Part shown: piece by piece, positions 34,880-44,802 of the stretch
Position numbering within the stretch: position 1 is the stretch's first letter
How the letters are laid out: every line of letters starts with the position of its first letter
Assembly (NCBI GenBank): GCA_018333535.1
Contig: JAGXTA010000083.1
Span: forward strand, 1 to 49,080
Length of the DNA: 49,080 bases
Direction: 5' to 3'
DNA from: Deltaproteobacteria bacterium
GTDB taxonomy: Bacteria; Desulfobacterota; BSN033; UBA1163
Translations under genes and position numbers: made by a program
Notes under the pieces: generated by a model
Databases searched by the model: none
What the model saw: the letters and a program-made list of their open reading frames with translations, nothing else
What the model was told of the DNA's origin: nothing

Positions 34880-35119
34880 GTAATGCGTCACTGGAGCGTG
34901 GGTGAAATCCGTCAATCGGGCAGTCATGTCTCCGAAAATCTTATTAAGCGGATGGTTTATATTTTTAAGGGCAAAGGGAACATTGCCCATTGTGGAGTAG
35001 TCCTTGTCATGCGGGGTCATCCTTTTAGTTCACGGACAAGCTGATGTTTCCGCTATAAGATTTTTTCCAACATCCCTGCCCGATCGACGGTAAATTTCCA
35101 CGGAAGAGTGACGCATTAC
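34880..35119. mobile_element. 240-bp MITE with IS66-type ends and 8-bp target duplication
   Basis: The ends GTAATGCGTCAC (34880-34891) and GTGACGCATTAC (35108-35119) are perfect inverted repeats. Imperfect pairing continues for roughly 80 nt inward on each side. GATTAGGA flanks the element exactly on both sides (34872-34879 and 35120-35127). Termini beginning GTAA with an 8-bp target duplication are the signature of the IS66 family. No transposase is encoded, so it is non-autonomous. It sits between the divergent ppiD and mreB promoters. Confidence 0.85.
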
Positions 35120-35138
35120 GATTAGGAGAGGAATTTTC

Positions 35139-36238
<1,100 letters not shown>

Positions 36239-36351
36239 GATTTTTGAAAAGGTTCAAAAAATCTCTGATTACAGGGATTATGAAACGATTGCACAGATTA
36301 AAAATGCAGAGAGCGTCAAGTAGTTTTTCAGAGCTCTCATATTAAAGATTG

Positions 36352-37224
36352 ATGAGGATAAGAGACTTCCTCTTTCGAAGATATGCAATACCCACAGTCG
36401 TCATCCTCCTTCTGTTATCTGCCCTGATTCTGATATCATTGAGGGTAAAAGAGCGAAAGGGAGTGGCCTTTATGGATGGTCTCCTGATGGAGATCAGCTC
36501 GCCCTTCCAGAAAGGTTCCACCTCTGTCATCAACAAGATCAAAGGAGTCTGGGAGGGATATCTCTTCCTGGTTCATCTTCACAAAGAGAATGAGCAACTC
36601 AAGAAGAGGATGGCCGATCTCCAGAGGGAGAACGATCAGATGAGGGAGATGGTCCTCTCCCATGAGCGTCTCCGGAAACTCCTCCAGTTTCGGGAGACGC
36701 TTTCATCAACAGTGATTGCCGCCGAGATGGTCGGCCGGGACCCCTCCTCGTGGTTCAAGAGCGTCACCATCAATAAAGGGGAGAAGGATGGAGTTCGGAA
36801 AGGGATGGCGGTTATCTCTTCGGAAGGGGTGATCGGCCAGATTCTTAAAACCGCCCCTTCCCATTCGGTCGTCCTCCTCATCACCGATTACAACAGTGCC
36901 ATCGACTCCATCATCCAGAGAACCCGGGCCAAAGCGATTGTGGAGGGAGGGGGCGAGAACCGGTGTCAGTTGAAATACCTTCTTCGCGCGGAAGATGTGG
37001 TCCCAGGAGATAAGGTGATCACCTCCGGTCTGGGGGGAAATTTTCCTAAGGGGCTGATGATCGGAGAGATCAGGAAGGTGGATAAGAAAGGCCATGGCAT
37101 CTTCCAATATGCGGAACTGGTGCCCAGCGTTGATTTCACAAGGCTGGAGGAAGTCCTGGTCATCAAGGAATCCCCTCCTCCACCCGCCGAGGAAAAGGTT
37201 AAGAAGGTGAAGAAGGCCAAATAA
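36352..37224 (+). CDS. mreC: rod-shape-determining protein MreC
   Basis: This 290-residue protein has one membrane segment (about 13-30) followed by a coiled coil (about 75-105, KENEQLKKRMADLQRENDQM). The periplasmic beta domains include VTINKGEKDGVRKGM and ITSGLGGNFPKGL, typical of MreC. It links cytoplasmic MreB to the periplasmic wall enzymes. The Lys-rich tail KVKKVKKAK is unusual. The ATG at 36352 is preferred to a TTG one codon earlier. Its ribosome site is weak. Confidence 0.94.
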   Translation: MRIRDFLFRRYAIPTVVILLLLSALILISLRVKERKGVAFMDGLLMEISSPFQKGSTSVINKIKGVWEGYLFLVHLHKENEQLKKRMADLQRENDQMREMVLSHERLRKLLQFRETLSSTVIAAEMVGRDPSSWFKSVTINKGEKDGVRKGMAVISSEGVIGQILKTAPSHSVVLLITDYNSAIDSIIQRTRAKAIVEGGGENRCQLKYLLRAEDVVPGDKVITSGLGGNFPKGLMIGEIRKVDKKGHGIFQYAELVPSVDFTRLEEVLVIKESPPPPAEEKVKKVKKAK

Positions 37225-37260
37225 GTTCGGAGTTTAGAGTTCGGAGTTCGGAGACAATCA
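37222..37260. repeat. GTTCGGAG repeat cluster 1
   Basis: Tandem-like copies of AGTTCGGAG (with one GTTTAGAG variant) occupy the mreC-mreD gap. The same family recurs at 40786-40861 and 44711-44800. Confidence 0.6.
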
Positions 37261-37292
37261 ATAAAAGGAAAGAAAAAGGTTAAAAGGATAAA

Positions 37293-37814
37293 GTGAAGAG
37301 AATTCTTATTCCCGTTTTTTTGGGCGTTCTTTTTTTAACGCTTCAGACGACCTGGCTTGCTTTACCTTTCATCCGATGGATCCGGCCGGACATCGTCCTG
37401 GTCCTAACCCTCTACCTGGGCATTTCTTCTCCCCCCATCTCCGGAGGAGTTTTAGTCTTTTTTTTGGGGTATTTGATGGACCTCTTCTCGGGAAATGGCT
37501 TCGGCCTCTATGCCTTTTCGAGGCCCTTTCTTTTTTACTGCGCACAGCTTTTAAAGGACCGCATCTATCTTGAAAGCTTTCCCTCCCGATCTCTTTTCGT
37601 CTTCCTCTTTGCCCTGGCGGAAGGACTCACCCTCCTGATCCTTCTCAAGGCTCTCAATCCGGAACACCTTCCGAATCTCTATCCTCTGTTCTTCACCGTT
37701 TTTCTTCCTCAGTCTCTCAGCACAGCCCTCCTCTCCTCGGTTCTCTTCTCCCTTTTGAAGAAGGGATCTTCTCTGCTCTATGCTGAGCCAGGGACAGGAA
37801 TCGGAGGCAAGTGA
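37293..37814 (+). CDS. mreD: rod-shape-determining protein MreD
   Basis: This 173-residue inner-membrane protein has five or so hydrophobic segments and a Leu/Phe-rich composition. The early RWIRPDIVLVLTLYLG and the GFLMDLFSG-type loop, here GYLMDLFSGNGFGLYAF, are MreD signatures. It is part of the elongation complex with MreC. Start is GTG after AAAGGATA. It follows mreC with a repeat in between. Confidence 0.92.
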   Translation: MKRILIPVFLGVLFLTLQTTWLALPFIRWIRPDIVLVLTLYLGISSPPISGGVLVFFLGYLMDLFSGNGFGLYAFSRPFLFYCAQLLKDRIYLESFPSRSLFVFLFALAEGLTLLILLKALNPEHLPNLYPLFFTVFLPQSLSTALLSSVLFSLLKKGSSLLYAEPGTGIGGK

Positions 37815-37820
37815 TTAGTC

Positions 37821-39692
37821 ATGATGGAGCTCAATGTCCAGAGGATGGAAGATTTCAAAGAGAGGTTCCGATACCTTAAGCTCTTTGTGGCTGGGGCCTT
37901 TCTTCTGATCTTTGTCTATCTCTGGTACCTCCAGGTGATCAAGGGAAGCGATTTTCGGCAGTTATCGGAAAATAATCGAATCCGGATCCGCGAAATGGTT
38001 GCTGACCGTGGAATGTTGTTGGACCGAAAAGGGCAGATCCTGGCCCATAATCGGCCCTCCTTTGAAGTCTTTCTTGTGCCGGAAGATATCCGATCGAATC
38101 CGGAGGTGCTGGAGAAGATCGGCGAGATACTCAATCTCCCCCAGGAAGAAATCGGTGAGAAGGTAAAGGGTCTGAAACGGCGGCCTGCCTTCAGACCGAT
38201 CAAGCTCAAATCGGACATTAACTGGGACAGGCTTGCACTGCTCGAGTCGAACCGGATTCATCTACCGGGGATTCTCGTGGATGTGAGGCCGAGGAGGGCC
38301 TATCAGCATGACTCTCTCGCCTCTCATCTCATCGGTTACATCGGAGAGGTGGACGAAAATGAACTGAGGCAGGCGAAGGAGAGGACTTACCGAATGGGGT
38401 CCATGATCGGAAAGTATGGAGTGGAGAACGAATGGGAGGCTCAGCTCAAAGGAGTGGACGGCGGCCGTCAGATCGAAGTGGATGCATTAGGAAGGGAGAT
38501 CAAGCCCCTCCGGAGCGTGGAGCCTTTTCCCGGTAATAATGTCGTTCTGACGATCGATCTCGATCTCCAGAAGGTGGCTGAAGAGGCCTATCAGGATAAG
38601 AACGGAGCCCTCATTGCCATGGATCCTAAAACAGGACGGATCCTCGCCATGGTGAGCAAGCCCTCCTTCGACCCTTCCATCTTTGCGAGAGGCGTCAGTG
38701 CAGAAGAGTGGAGAGCGCTGATTGATCATCCTTTTCATCCCCTTCAGAACAAGGGAATTCAGGGGCAGTATCCTCCGGGGTCGGTATTTAAAATCGTCAC
38801 GGCGATCGCAGGCCTGGAAACGGGAGCCATCACCCCCCAAACACAGATAACCTGCACCGGCGTCTTCCCTTACGGGAACCGGGATTTCCGGTGCTGGAAA
38901 GAGAAAGGACATGGAACCCTCAACCTCCATCAGGCCCTCGTCGAATCCTGTGATACTTACTTCTATCAGGTGGGATTGAAAGTTGGAGTGGATGCCATTG
39001 CCCATTATGCCGGCGAACTCGGTCTGGGTAGAAAGACAGGGATTGGTCTGCCCCATGAAAAGGCAGGGATTGTTCCCTCCACTTCATGGAAGAAGAAACG
39101 GTTTGGGGTTTCGTGGTATAGCGGAGAAACCCTCTCTGTAGCCGTGGGTCAGGGATACGTAAATGCCACCCCCCTTCAACTTTTAATCCTCATCTCAGCC
39201 GTCGCCAATGGAGGCAGACTCCATCTGCCACAGGTCGTGGAGAGGGTGGAAAATATTTATGGGGAAAAATTGAAAGAATATCCCCCTGAGGAGACAGGCA
39301 GGGCGGACATCTCAGAGAAGACGCTCCGCGTGATCCAGGAGGCCCTGATGGGAGCGGTCAATGAGCCGCGTGGAACAGGATATGGCTGCGCATTAAAGCA
39401 GGTGAAAGTGGCGGGAAAGACGGGAACCGCGCAGGTCGTTCGAATGGCAGCCGATTTTAAGAAAGGGGATATGAACCGGATGCCACTCAAATTTCGAGAT
39501 CATGCATGGTTTGCCGCCTACGCCCCTTTTGAAGATCCCCGGATCGCCGTTGCCGTCCTTGTTGAACATGGGGGTTATGGCGGTGCCGCCGCCGCTCCCA
39601 TCGCCAGAAAGGTGATCGAAAAATATTTCGATCTCGAAACCTCGGCGCCGGCAAAAGCGGAGGAGGTTTCATCGGATTCTGTCTATGATTGA
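37821..39692 (+). CDS. mrdA: penicillin-binding protein 2 (elongation transpeptidase)
   Basis: This is a 623-residue class-B PBP. One membrane segment lies at about 20-40, then the pedestal domain (REMVADRGMLLDRKGQILA, about 56-74). The transpeptidase has the active-site serine in PPGSVFK (Ser about 321), the second motif in SCDTYFY (about 376) and KTGTAQ (about 533). It cross-links peptidoglycan during elongation together with RodA. It starts 6 nt after mreD and its last 8 nt overlap rodA. Confidence 0.95.
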   Translation: MMELNVQRMEDFKERFRYLKLFVAGAFLLIFVYLWYLQVIKGSDFRQLSENNRIRIREMVADRGMLLDRKGQILAHNRPSFEVFLVPEDIRSNPEVLEKIGEILNLPQEEIGEKVKGLKRRPAFRPIKLKSDINWDRLALLESNRIHLPGILVDVRPRRAYQHDSLASHLIGYIGEVDENELRQAKERTYRMGSMIGKYGVENEWEAQLKGVDGGRQIEVDALGREIKPLRSVEPFPGNNVVLTIDLDLQKVAEEAYQDKNGALIAMDPKTGRILAMVSKPSFDPSIFARGVSAEEWRALIDHPFHPLQNKGIQGQYPPGSVFKIVTAIAGLETGAITPQTQITCTGVFPYGNRDFRCWKEKGHGTLNLHQALVESCDTYFYQVGLKVGVDAIAHYAGELGLGRKTGIGLPHEKAGIVPSTSWKKKRFGVSWYSGETLSVAVGQGYVNATPLQLLILISAVANGGRLHLPQVVERVENIYGEKLKEYPPEETGRADISEKTLRVIQEALMGAVNEPRGTGYGCALKQVKVAGKTGTAQVVRMAADFKKGDMNRMPLKFRDHAWFAAYAPFEDPRIAVAVLVEHGGYGGAAAAPIARKVIEKYFDLETSAPAKAEEVSSDSVYD

Positions 39693-40782
39693 TCGACGCC
39701 TCTTCATCCATTTTGACTGGGGTTTGCTGGGGATTGTCCTCCTCATCGCTTCGATCGGGATTCTCAATCTTTACAGCGTCACTTCGAACGAAGAGACGAC
39801 CGGCACGCCCCTCTATCTGAAACAGGTCCTCTGGCTGGCCATCGGCCTGGGAGCCATGCTGGTCATTGCTTTCATTGAATACCGGTTCTATACGGACTTC
39901 GCCTATATCGTCTATACCACTGCTGTGGTCCTTTTAATACTCGTTTTAGGCTACGGTATCATCACCTCAGGCGCCCAGCGGTGGGTGAGAATGGGCCCCC
40001 TCACTTTTCAGCCTTCCGAATTTGTTAAGATTTCACTCATCCTGGCCCTGGCGAAATTTTTTCAAAGATACCCGGGCCGGGAAGGTTATTCACTGAAACA
40101 TCTTGCTTTCCCTTTTTTCCTCCTTTTTTTGCCGATGATTCTCATCCTTAAACAGCCCGATCTGGGAACTGCCATCATCCTTCTCATGGTCTTCTTCTCG
40201 ATTCTGATCTTTGTTAAGGTTCGCTGGTCCTCCCTCATCACTCTCGGGGTGATCGGGGTTTCCATCCTTCCCCTTGTATGGAGATTCCTGAAGGATTATC
40301 AGAAGCGGCGGATCATCACCTTTTTCGATCCGGACCTCGACCCCCTGGGCGCCGGCTATCACCTCATCCAATCGAAGATTGCCGTCGGATCGGGCGGGAT
40401 CCTCGGGAAAGGTTTTATGAAGGGGACACAATGCAAACTGGGATTTCTGCCTGAACAACACACCGATTTCATCTTCTCCGCTCTGGGAGAGGAATGGGGC
40501 CTGGTCGGATGCTTCATTGTGGTCGGCCTCTATTTTTTACTGATTCTGTGGGGCCTTCGCATCGCCGTAGGGTCGAAAGACCGGTTCGGCGCCATCCTTT
40601 GTTTTGGCGTGGTGGCGATGCTCTTCTGGCATACCTTCATCAATATCGGGATGGTATTGGGATTGATGCCTGTGGTGGGTATTCCCCTTCCCCTGCTCAG
40701 CTACGGAGGGTCTTTCCTACTCTCCACACTGATCGGAATCGGCCTCCTCCTCAATGTGAGCATGAGAAGGTATCTCTTTTAG
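39685..40782 (+). CDS. rodA: RodA peptidoglycan polymerase (SEDS family)
   Basis: This 365-residue membrane protein has about ten hydrophobic segments. RodA/FtsW hallmarks are QRWVRMGPLTFQPSEFVK (about 92-110), the LKQPDLGTAIIL loop, and GIPLPLLSYGGS near the C-terminus. It polymerises lipid II into glycan strands, paired with PBP2. The ATG overlaps the end of mrdA (ATGATTGA), showing translational coupling. It is last in the mre operon. Confidence 0.95.
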   Translation: MIDRRLFIHFDWGLLGIVLLIASIGILNLYSVTSNEETTGTPLYLKQVLWLAIGLGAMLVIAFIEYRFYTDFAYIVYTTAVVLLILVLGYGIITSGAQRWVRMGPLTFQPSEFVKISLILALAKFFQRYPGREGYSLKHLAFPFFLLFLPMILILKQPDLGTAIILLMVFFSILIFVKVRWSSLITLGVIGVSILPLVWRFLKDYQKRRIITFFDPDLDPLGAGYHLIQSKIAVGSGGILGKGFMKGTQCKLGFLPEQHTDFIFSALGEEWGLVGCFIVVGLYFLLILWGLRIAVGSKDRFGAILCFGVVAMLFWHTFINIGMVLGLMPVVGIPLPLLSYGGSFLLSTLIGIGLLLNVSMRRYLF

Positions 40783-40785
40783 GGA

Positions 40786-40861
40786 AGTTCGGAGTTCGGA
40801 GTTTTGAGTTCGGAGATTAAAGAGTTAAGACTCCGAACTACGAACTCATTACTCCGAACTA
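40786..40861. repeat. GTTCGGAG repeat cluster 2
   Basis: Copies of AGTTCGGAG on one side face CTCCGAACT copies on the other, giving an inverted arrangement between convergent rodA and ssb. Folded RNA from either strand could slow transcription, though no T-tract follows. Confidence 0.6.
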
Positions 40862-41281
40862 TTAAAAGGGCACATCATCATCGGGTGCGGGACCTACGTC
40901 ATGATCAACATCCACTTCCCTCTCCGAGATGGCGCCCTCAGCGGGCGCACCCGGCGACCCTAACATCTGCATCTGGCTGGCGATGATCTCCGTGGTATAT
41001 CTCCGGTTTCCGTCCTTGTCGTCCCAGGTGCGTGTTCGAAGCCGGCCCTCGATATAGACCTGTTTCCCCTTGTTCAGATACTGCCCGCAAATCTCTGCCA
41101 ATCTCCCGAAGGCCACGATCCGGTGCCACTCGGTCATAGCGACCTTCTCCCCGGAGCGGTTAACCCTATTTTCCGTTGTCGCCATTCGGAAATTGGCGAC
41201 CTGGGTGCCACTGCCGAGAAATTTGACCTCCGGGTCTGCTCCCAGGTTGCCGACGAGAATCACCTTGTTGACTCCAGCCAT
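40862..41281 (-). CDS. ssb: single-stranded DNA-binding protein
   Basis: This 139-residue OB-fold protein carries the SSB patterns [41 protein letters not shown] and [11 protein letters not shown]. The acidic tail ends DDDVPF, the tip that recruits partner enzymes. The ATG at 41281 is chosen because AGGAGGAGG lies just upstream; an in-frame start 93 nt earlier would add a non-family N-terminus. The gene is monocistronic, convergent with rodA. Confidence 0.95.
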   Translation of the reverse strand: MAGVNKVILVGNLGADPEVKFLGSGTQVANFRMATTENRVNRSGEKVAMTEWHRIVAFGRLAEICGQYLNKGKQVYIEGRLRTRTWDDKDGNRRYTTEIIASQMQMLGSPGAPAEGAISEREVDVDHDVGPAPDDDVPF

Positions 41282-41299
41282 AGCCTCCTCCTTTCTTGA

Positions 41300-41720
41300 A
41301 TGAACACCATGGAATTCATACTTAATGGTGGATTTAATTTCATTCAACTTCAGCGGGAACCTTACATGGTTCACACCTTACCATTTCTCAATCCCGTTTT
41401 CAAGGGAATGTTTCATCATGCCCAGAGGGCACCCACGAATGATGAAAATGATCACCAAGAACGAATTTCACGAATAAAACCTAATCAAAAATATTTGAAA
41501 TTTCTTAGACTTGTCATCCTGAACTTGTTTCAGGATCTAACCCTTTGGACAAAACGAGATGCTGAACCAAGTTCAGCATAACACCATTTGTTTTCAAGTG
41601 TTAGAGATAAATTCTCAAACTTTATCGTGTAAAAACCTATTCGTGTCATTCGCTGTCATTCGTGCTATTCGTTTCTATTTTCTATCCAATATTGACGAGG
41701 TCTCATTTATATTTTAACCT
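41300..41720. repeat. gene-free gap with dispersed repeats
   Basis: About 445 nt separate ssb and the thioredoxin gene. A palindromic unit CATCCTGAACTTGTTTCAGGAT lies at 41515-41536, and a related AACCAAGTTCAGCAT at 41566. AACGAATTTCACGAATAAA (41460) is mirrored by ATTCGTGCTATTCGTTTC (41658), so the segment may be one MITE-like block. No gene is seen. A weak TTGACG box (41692) is present before the next gene without a good -10. Confidence 0.5.
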
Positions 41721-41726
41721 TTTATT

Positions 41727-42311
41727 ATGGAACGGCTTGGAACGCTGATGAGGGGGATGGCCCTATTCTTACTGATGGCGCTTGGGGCGGCCATCACGGC
41801 GATACCGCCTCTTCAAGCGCAGGATTCCTCGTCCGCACTCCGGAAGGCTTCTGTTTGCGAATCCTTTGGCGTCCAGAGATTTGAGGCCAGAAAGGAACCC
41901 CCTCCCTTCTCTCTCAAAGATTTGAATGGAAAGCAGATCTCCCTGAATGAATATAAATGGAAACCCCTTCTCCTTTTTTTCTGGGGTTCCTGGTGCCTGG
42001 CCTGCAAAGAGGATATCGCTCTACTGGAAAAATTTGTTGAAAAAAACCGGGGTCAACTTGAGATCCTGACCATTGCGATTGACGGAGAGAAGGAGAAAAG
42101 GGTAAGAAAAGTTGTTAAGGATCACCGGATCAGCCTGCCGGTGCTCCTTGATCAAAAGGAACAGGTCGCACGAACTTACGGAGTGAGGATGATTCCCACC
42201 GCTTTCCTGATCAACAGGTTGGGCCTGGTGGAGGGCATGGTCGTTGGCCAGAGGGACTGGTGCTCGCAGGAGGCCCTTTCTGCCGTCAAAGAGCTTTTAG
42301 ACCTTCGTTGA
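41727..42311 (+). CDS. TlpA-like exported thioredoxin
   Basis: This is a 194-residue thioredoxin-fold protein. A signal peptide spans about residues 8-31 (ALFLLMALGAAITA...PPLQAQ). The redox pair is Cys90 and Cys93 in WCLAC, with the cis-proline in RMIPTAFLI. An AhpC/TSA-Redoxin-type opening (PPFSLKDLNGKQISLNEY) is clear. The atypical active site (WCLAC, not WCxPC) suggests a reductant role with altered potential. There are two other cysteines, one near residue 44 and one near the C-terminus. No ribosome site precedes 41727; ATG at 41748 is an alternative. Confidence 0.85.
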   Translation: MERLGTLMRGMALFLLMALGAAITAIPPLQAQDSSSALRKASVCESFGVQRFEARKEPPPFSLKDLNGKQISLNEYKWKPLLLFFWGSWCLACKEDIALLEKFVEKNRGQLEILTIAIDGEKEKRVRKVVKDHRISLPVLLDQKEQVARTYGVRMIPTAFLINRLGLVEGMVVGQRDWCSQEALSAVKELLDLR

Positions 42312-42337
42312 CAAACCTCTCCTTTTTCGTATATTAT
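42308..42337 (+). promoter_or_regulatory. promoter of lon
   Basis: TTGACA (42308-42313) is followed by TATATT (42330-42335, 16-nt spacer) or TATTAT (42332-42337, 18-nt spacer). The -35 box overlaps the stop codon of the thioredoxin gene. Start would be near 42344, about 30 nt before lon. No heat-shock sigma-32 pattern is evident. Confidence 0.7.
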
Positions 42338-42372
42338 TTTTCTGCCCATTCAACCGGAATAAGGATTTTTTT

Positions 42373-44706
42373 GTGAGATACCTCCATAAAACAGAAAACA
42401 CCTCCATCCCTCAGCGATTGCCCTGCATTCCTCTTAAGGATACGATCATCTTCCCGTATGTGGTGGCCCCCCTCTTTCTTCAATCGGAGGAAGCCCTCAC
42501 TGTTCTGAATAAGTCCGTGCTGGAGAATAGCCTCATCGGATGCATCTATCAGCGAGCCCATCTTCCAAGGGACCCTCGGCCCAGAGAACTTCTCCCCATC
42601 GGGACAGCCTGCAGGATCCTTCAACTGGTAAAATTACCCAACCGGGGCATGAAAGTTTTTGTCGAGGGTATTTCACGTATCTTTATCGAGAACATTGTTC
42701 AGGAGACCCCCTGTTTCAGGGCTGATGTGAGGGAGGTGGTCGAGCCTGAGGAGAAAAACCTCCTCTCAGAGACCCTTGTCCAGAGCATCGGAACGCTCTT
42801 TAAAATCTCCCTCTCTGCGGGAAGGCCGCTGCCCGATGAGGTTTTAAAAACGCTTGATAAGATCGAACAGCCGGGCAGGCTGGCTGATCTGATCGCCGTC
42901 ACCCTACGATCGGGGCTGAAAGATCAACAGGAGATCTTTGAGACAATCGATCCTCTCGAAAGATTGAAGAAGGCGTTCGACCTTTTCAGCCGGGAGTTTC
43001 CATCGTTTTCCCTGCGACCCCATCTGCTCTTCACCTCGAGCAAGGAGGCGGGAAAATCGCAGAGAGAGCATCCCCTTCGGCCTCCGATAAAGGGCCAGAG
43101 GGAGGCTCCTGATGAGGACCCTTATCTGAATGAGATTCACGAACTTCGTGAAAAGGTTCAAGCCGCAGGAATGCCACAGAGAGTGGAGGAGATCGCCCAC
43201 AAGGAGATTCATCGCCTCGAACGGATGAATCCGATCTCCGCAGAGTATACGGTCTCCCGGACCTATCTCGACTACCTCATCAACATTCCATGGGATAAGA
43301 AGACCCTGGATAACCTCGACCTTGAAAGGGCGATGGCCATCCTGAACGAGGACCATTACGACCTCGAAAAGGTGAAGGACCGAATCCTTGAATTTTTGGC
43401 GGTCAAAAAATTGAAGGATCCCATGAAAGGACCGATTCTCTGTTTTGTGGGGCCGCCGGGAGTGGGAAAGACTTCTCTGGGACGCTCCATCGCCCGGGCC
43501 CTGGAGAGAAAATTCATTCGCATCTCCCTCGGGGGGGTGAGGGACGAGGCGGAGGTCCGCGGCCACCGGAGGACCTATGTGGGAGCCCTTCCTGGAAGGA
43601 TCATTCAGGAGATGAAAAGGGCTGGAACCTCCAACCCGGTCTTCATGCTCGACGAGGTTGACAAGATCGGCCAGGATGTCCGTGGCGATCCGGCAGCTGC
43701 GCTGTTAGAGGCCCTCGATCCGGAGCAAAACTTCTCCTTCACCGACCATTACCTGGACGTCCCCTTCGACCTCTCCCATGTCCTCTTTATTGCGACGGCG
43801 AATACCCTGTCTCCCATTCCTCCGCCGCTTCTGGACCGGATGGAGGTGATCCATCTTCCGGGATACACGGAAGAAGAGAAGGAGAAAATCGCCTTCCGGT
43901 TTTTAATTCCTCATCAAAAGGAGGAGAACGGACTGAAGGATCACCCTCTCTCCTTCACAATGGAGGCGGTCTATAAGATCATCAGGGAATATACCCGGGA
44001 AGCAGGAGTGCGGAACCTCGAAAGGGAGGTCGCCACTGTCTGCCGTAAGATCGCCAAAGAAGTCGCAATGGGAAATCAGCCGGAAGAGATCGTCAATGCG
44101 CCCGTGGTGGAGGGGCTTCTGGGGCCGAGAAAATATTTCCGGGAGGTTGCCCAGGAGAAAGATCGAATCGGCGTGGCCACGGGACTCGCATGGACGGAGA
44201 ACGGAGGAGACATCATCTTCATCGAAACATCAAAGATGAAAGGGGACAAAGGGCTTCTCCTGACCGGTTCTCTTGGAGAGGTGATGAAGGAGTCGGCACA
44301 GGCGGCCCTCTCCTACATCCGGGCCAATGCTCACTCGCTTGAGATACCGGAAAATTTCTATCAGGAATGGGATATCCACATCCACGTCCCGGCGGGAGCA
44401 ACCCCGAAAGACGGGCCCTCCGCGGGCATTGCCATTGCCGCGGCTGTCCTCTCTCTCTTGAAAGAGAAGCCGGTTCCCCACGATGTTGCCATGACCGGCG
44501 AGCTGACCTTGAGCGGCAGGGTATTGCCGGTGGGAGGGATAAAAGAGAAGATCCTGGCCGGCCGGAGGGCCGGAGTGAAGACCATCATCCTTCCGAAAGA
44601 GAATGAGAAGAACCTGGAAGATATCCCCAAATATGTCAAACAGGAGATGAACTTCATCCTGGTCGAACATATCCAGGAGGTATTCGATTCGGTCTTGCCA
44701 TCATAG
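42373..44706 (+). CDS. lon: ATP-dependent protease Lon
   Basis: This 777-residue Lon protease degrades damaged and regulatory proteins. The N-terminal LON domain begins at LPCIPLKDTIIFPYVVAPLF (about 16-35). The AAA+ module has Walker A GPPGVGKT (about 360) and Walker B VFMLDEVDKIG. The protease domain has the catalytic dyad Ser683 (KDGPSAGIA) and Lys726 (GGIKEK). The linker near 225-245 (REHPLRPPIKGQREAPDEDP) looks variable. Start is GTG after AAGGA. It has its own promoter. Confidence 0.96.
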   Translation: MRYLHKTENTSIPQRLPCIPLKDTIIFPYVVAPLFLQSEEALTVLNKSVLENSLIGCIYQRAHLPRDPRPRELLPIGTACRILQLVKLPNRGMKVFVEGISRIFIENIVQETPCFRADVREVVEPEEKNLLSETLVQSIGTLFKISLSAGRPLPDEVLKTLDKIEQPGRLADLIAVTLRSGLKDQQEIFETIDPLERLKKAFDLFSREFPSFSLRPHLLFTSSKEAGKSQREHPLRPPIKGQREAPDEDPYLNEIHELREKVQAAGMPQRVEEIAHKEIHRLERMNPISAEYTVSRTYLDYLINIPWDKKTLDNLDLERAMAILNEDHYDLEKVKDRILEFLAVKKLKDPMKGPILCFVGPPGVGKTSLGRSIARALERKFIRISLGGVRDEAEVRGHRRTYVGALPGRIIQEMKRAGTSNPVFMLDEVDKIGQDVRGDPAAALLEALDPEQNFSFTDHYLDVPFDLSHVLFIATANTLSPIPPPLLDRMEVIHLPGYTEEEKEKIAFRFLIPHQKEENGLKDHPLSFTMEAVYKIIREYTREAGVRNLEREVATVCRKIAKEVAMGNQPEEIVNAPVVEGLLGPRKYFREVAQEKDRIGVATGLAWTENGGDIIFIETSKMKGDKGLLLTGSLGEVMKESAQAALSYIRANAHSLEIPENFYQEWDIHIHVPAGATPKDGPSAGIAIAAAVLSLLKEKPVPHDVAMTGELTLSGRVLPVGGIKEKILAGRRAGVKTIILPKENEKNLEDIPKYVKQEMNFILVEHIQEVFDSVLPS

Positions 44707-44710
44707 ATGT

Positions 44711-44800
44711 TAGTAGTTCGGAGTGATGAGTTCGGAGTTCGGAGAAAAACATTCGGAATTTAAACCTCCGAACGAACAACTGTAAACTCAAAACTTTGCC
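44711..44800. repeat. GTTCGGAG repeat cluster 3
   Basis: AGTTCGGAG units at 44711-44745 face CCTCCGAACGAAC and AACTCAAAACT near 44765-44792. This is the same family as the mreC-mreD and rodA-ssb gaps. It separates lon from era. Confidence 0.6.
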
Positions 44801-44802
44801 TA

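Noticed and set aside
42904-43566. 220-codon open frame on the minus strand inside lon
   Set aside because: It is a shadow of the lon reading frame with no family features and no start signals.
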